Positions 60,576 to 64,000 of a DNA stretch of 64,000 bases are shown piece after piece. The notes beneath the pieces were generated by a model. That model searched no databases and had not been told where the DNA came from. It saw only the letters and a program-made list of their open reading frames with translations. This stretch comes from Saxidomus purpurata. Taxonomy: Eukaryota > Mollusca > Bivalvia > Venerida > Veneridae. The stretch covers positions 29,434,781 to 29,498,780 of the forward strand of contig JAFMSR010000003.1 of assembly GCA_022818135.1 (NCBI GenBank), in the 5' to 3' direction. The translations under genes and the position numbers were made by a program. Every line of letters begins with the position of its first letter. The stretch's first letter is position 1.

Positions 60576-61440
60576 TGATGGATCTTAATCGCTCACCTAA
60601 GTATCAGTGTACTTGTCTGGTGGGTGTGGTCAATTTTGACTTCAGGGGCATGATTTGAACAAAGTTGGACAATATTACATACTATTCAAGATCTAGGTCT
60701 TGTGGTTTTAATTAGAAGTGTTTTTAAAAAGTTTTTCCTACACCAAAAGATCCCCTGGACAGAGTAAATTTGAACCCCAGGGTCATAATTTGAACAAACT
60801 TTGAAGAGGTCGACAAGACATTGTTACACACTAAGCATCCACGCTCTAGACTTTGTGATTTCGGGTAGAAAATATTTTTCCTATATGTCTATTTAAAACA
60901 AGCGACCCCCTGGGGCCAATATCAGTGAAATGATTTAAACAAACTAAGCGAGGTTCTCTATACAATGCTGTATACTAAAATTCTAAGCTTAGGCCTTTTA
61001 GTTTTGGAAAACAGATTTTTTAAGTTTTTCCTACAGAAACCTATGTTAAAACAAAAAAATCCCCGGTGGGGTCAATTTAAACCCAAGGTTCATAACTTGA
61101 ACAATCTTTGTAGAGTTCTGTTACCCCATGCAACATGTCAAATATTGAAACTTTTGGCCTTGTGGTTTCAGATGTAAAGATTTCTAAAGTTTTTCCAATA
61201 TAAGCCTATGCAAAATCAAGTGCGGGGGCAATTTTGCCCTGGTGGAAATCTTTTGAACAAACTTGATAAAGGTCTACTAGGCAATGCTACATGCTTAATA
61301 TCTTAGCTCTAGGCCTTGTGAGTAGGAGATTTTTGAAGTTTGTCCTTATTGTTGCCATAGCAACCAAAGTTCTGCATTGTATGGAATTCTTTAAACAGGA
61401 ACATCCCTGCCATCCCTGCAAAACATTGGCCCACTTTCAC
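60576..61440 (+). repeat. Modular repeat array, unit about 140-165 bp, at least five modules
   Basis: Starts gggccatgatggatcttaat then cgctcacct, the reverse complement of the end of the array at 8030-8480. Module cores ggtcttgtggtttt, gactttgtgatttc, ggccttttagttttgg, ggccttgtggtttc and ggccttgtgag lie near 60696, 60850, 60992, 61156 and 61311. Each is followed by aagtttttccta- and cctatg-type blocks and a ccctggggtc-like block. It ends in ttgccatagcaaccaaag. Non-coding; the 70-codon frame at 60965-61177 is a by-product. Confidence 0.85.
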
Positions 61441-61511
61441 GAAATTACCAACTCTTTACTAACTGGACACTTTGTGCCAGGGTGAGCTTTTCCCACCACC
61501 CACTGTCGGTC

Positions 61512-61553
61512 GTACGTCAACATTTTGCTTCAAACGACATCTCCTCTGAAAGT
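61512..61553 (-). repeat. Edge fragment of a modular repeat
   Basis: cgtcaacattttgcttcaaa, then cgacatctcctctgaaa, shared with 63899-63940, where it reads cgtcaacattttgattcaaa, then tgacatctcctctgaaa. Confidence 0.75.
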
Positions 61554-61989
61554 CATCAGAGGGGAAGTTGTTTGAATGCAAAATGTTTTCTTCAAGCTCT
61601 GAATGAATTAAATAGAACAAATGATGATGTCCATGACAACAAAAAGAAATCAGCCACACTCTTTCATTGTCTTCAGTTTTTGAACAAGCCTTACAGGTAG
61701 GATGTGTGTTGGTGGTGTGCACTTCTGGGTGCTGTGGGGCTCGTTTTGGGGAGGCTGCGTTTTTGGTACGTGGCATTCCCTGTTTGATATTATTTTTGTT
61801 TTTATCTCTCCTCCCCTATACCCCAAAATGTAATTGCACTTTATAGATTGTTCCCTGATTGAGGTTACCGTGCCACCGATTTTTAAGCATTATTTTTAAA
61901 TAAGTTATGGTGCCGTGGATATTACCTTCTATCACAGCAAATATTAAGGAAGGACAGATGTCGAGATACCCTAAACGATGTTATTACAT

Positions 61990-62705
61990 GTTTAAAACTT
62001 GGATAATGTAGGTAGAACCACCTGGGCTACTCAGGTAAAACAGTTGTTATTTTCATATGGATTCGGTTACGTCTGGGTTTCACATGACGTTGGAGATATT
62101 GATTTTTTCATAAGTACTTTTCGTAAGAGACTCGTAGATTGTCATTCTCAAAACTGGAAACAGTCTATCGATGAATCAGGCAGATGTCACCATTATAAAT
62201 ATTTAAAACTTTATCAAATACTGAACGTTACCTCACAATAAATTTGCCGTTTAGATATAGGCGAGCAATGTCAAAATTTCGTTGTTCCAGCCATAATTTA
62301 CATGTTGAAACTGGAAGGCACAACAAACCCCTTTCGAATCTCTTACATGTCATTTTTGTTTTAACAGCAGTAAATCTTATATTGTTGAATGTGAATATAA
62401 CGTATTTTTCCATTGTGAGAAATTCAGTGTGAAATCCGGAATCAGTATCTCTTAAATTGGTATACAACTGACTGTAGTATACCAAGCTTTTATGACATAC
62501 TTGGTTCGGATAATGAAAAGGTATTATACAAAACAGCTGTGTCTGGAGAAGCTTTAAAACAACGTTTAGGGTATGCCAACTCCAGTGAGTGTATATTTTG
62601 TGGGATTACAACTATTTGATTTAATAACATGTATCATAAATATATGTTGTGTATTTTGGGCCTGAGGCCTTTGCTACATTTAATAAACTTTTGACTTGAC
62701 TTGAC
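61990..62705 (+). pseudogene. LINE 3' fragment, ORF2 C-terminus and tail
   Basis: Frames read FSYGFGYVWVSHDVGDIDFF, then STFRKRLVDCHSQNWKQSID, then (shifted) LPFRYRRAMSKFRCSSHNLH and VETGRHN. Further shifted comes NWYTTDCSIPSFYDILGSDN, then EKVLYKTAVSGEALK. This is the terminal domain of CR1/L2-like ORF2 proteins, distinct from the C-termini at 36-38 kb. The sequence ends gggcctgaggcctttgc, then aataaacttttgacttgac, that is an AATAAA followed by (TTGAC)n, typical of such 3' ends. It is 5'-truncated, with several stops and shifts. Confidence 0.8.
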
Positions 62706-63231
62706 TTGTCAAAACTCATATGACACGTTCCTCTAGGCAGGGAAAAGTAAATGAAACGCAACAAAATCTTTTGATATTGGTATAAAATATACAAAGCCAA
62801 TTTACACGGTGGAAAATCAAAACGCAAGTATAAAGATAAAGAGCCTGTTGCATTCATTACAGTTACAAGGAAAACAAAATAGAAAGTAATAATTTTGCAA
62901 ATCAAGCAAATAAAGGACAGCATGGTCACGGCACAGTAATTCGATATGTCACGAAAAAATGATGATTATATATAGTTACCACTATGTTAGAAAGTTCGGA
63001 TTCTAAGCAAGTTATTAGCAGGCAACCGCACCTTAACAGGCAGTGAACAAAGTTGACATTCTTAGCACAAGTTGCTGATCCCTGCAATACGTTAAATGAA
63101 TCTTTTATGTGATATCATAAGGGTTTTAAGGAAATTCCCGTCAGCTTCACTTTCCGATTGGAACTAGATTATTAAAGCTTGATTGGCCAAAAGCTCATAG
63201 ATAAATCTTACTTATGAGTTATTCAAGAAAA
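62706..63231. other. No recognisable feature
   Basis: AT-rich; the 102-codon minus-strand frame (62621-62929) overlaps the LINE tail and is hydrophobic but unsupported. Confidence 0.4.
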
Positions 63232-63410
63232 GGTGCAATTATACCGTCAGTTTACATTAAAGATTAACAATATAAATAAGAGAGTCGCCTAAACACCCCC
63301 CCGCAGTAAAGTCATCATGGATACAATATTGCTGATAGCCATAAACAGTGATATCCTTGCCATATCTGACAGAATTGAGATAATAAAGTATCATGTGTTT
63401 GACAAAACAT
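63232..63410 (+). repeat. Dispersed repeat M3, longest copy
   Basis: Shares about 170 bp with 20155-20310 and a 45-bp block, agccataaacagtgatatcc onward, with 5187-5232. Confidence 0.7.
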
Positions 63411-63892
63411 TTACTGGTCCCTAGAGTCTAGTACTCATCCCTCTGTGACTGTGAACTCTCTTATCATTGCTCTATGCAAATTGTTTGTTCAACTACTACA
63501 AGATTACTTTAAACTAATGTTGCATAGCAACGGACTTTAGTTTGATATTAAATACTCATAATACTTATCTGTACTATAATTGTAAGAGCTTGTCACTGAT
63601 ACTTATTCAAATATCTAGCAACCTTAAAGAATACTTTCAAATTTTATATAGAAATGTAACACTTTGTTATTATTTTAATCTGATATGATAGCAATGGACA
63701 CAATCTTTCATGGTTGCGTTTGTAATGTTCCATCTTGTGAACTAAGCAGCACTCCTGTGATGGCACGCTAATGGCTCTCCGAGCATTGATATTATCAGGT
63801 ATATATACTCTTTTGTTTATGATATGAGAGAGATAGAAAGGACTTTTGTGAAGATTTATTATAGTTAGACGTTCCTATGTTTATTAAAACTA
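63411..63892. other. No recognisable feature
   Basis: AT-rich, probably intronic to the receptor. Confidence 0.4.
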
Positions 63893-64000
63893 CGTCCGTC
63901 GTCCGTCAACATTTTGATTCAAATGACATCTCCTCTGAAACCACTAAGCCAATGTTGATAAAACTACGCAGGAATGTTCCTTGCATGAAGCTCTACAAAA
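63893..64000 (-). repeat. Edge of a modular repeat continuing past the window
   Basis: Contains cgtccgtcgtccgtcaacat, then the same tcaaatgacatctcctctg block as 61512-61553, and continues to the window end. Confidence 0.7.

Overview
The window is AT-rich, intron-bearing eukaryotic DNA, almost certainly from a mollusc and most likely a bivalve. The grounds are a tRNA-headed SINE of the type seen in bivalves, CR1/L2/Jockey-like LINE debris, many modular repeats with a unit of about 120-165 bp, and one neuropeptide receptor gene with canonical GT-AG introns. It is gene-poor. Only one gene looks intact, and only its 3' part lies here. No operons, CRISPR arrays or prokaryotic features are present.

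Layout. 1-17.3 kb: an eroded paralog of the receptor exon (965-1303), two modular-repeat arrays, and long stretches in which I recognise nothing. 17.3-18.6 kb: a complete but dead mariner transposon with inverted ends, TA flanks and a broken transposase. 19.4-32.6 kb: several short TTAA-flanked MITE-like families (called M1 and M2 here), an isolated GC-rich hairpin, and a large nested inverted repeat (26.2-28.75 kb). 33.6-38.7 kb: a dense repeat pile-up holding a hairpin-bearing element with a 60-base G homopolymer, pieces of at least two LINEs, and a satellite built from alternating 161/153-bp units. 40.9-43.0 kb: remains of a minus-strand gene with a DEDD-type exonuclease-like domain, interrupted by four in-frame stops, and two possible upstream exons. 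45-52 kb: SINE and MITE pieces. 53.3-55.3 kb: two exons of the receptor gene on the minus strand. 55.3-64 kb: probably the receptor's upstream intron, carrying a MITE with another element nested inside it, a hAT-like element, a modular array and a LINE 3' end.

The receptor exons encode extracellular loop 1 through the C-terminus of a class A peptide GPCR in the neuromedin-U/PRXamide (capa/pyrokinin) group. The exons for the N-terminus, TM1 and TM2 are not visible and probably lie beyond 64000. The eroded copy 54 kb away, in the same orientation, retains sequence across the exon/intron boundary. That points to DNA-level duplication followed by decay, not retroposition.

I find no convincing new multi-gene system. 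The more interesting material is structural: the nested palindrome, the repeat family with a long terminal hairpin in three of four copies, G60 inside one of them, the recurrence of near-nucleosomal repeat periods in unrelated repeats, and the exonuclease pseudogene broken only by nonsense codons.
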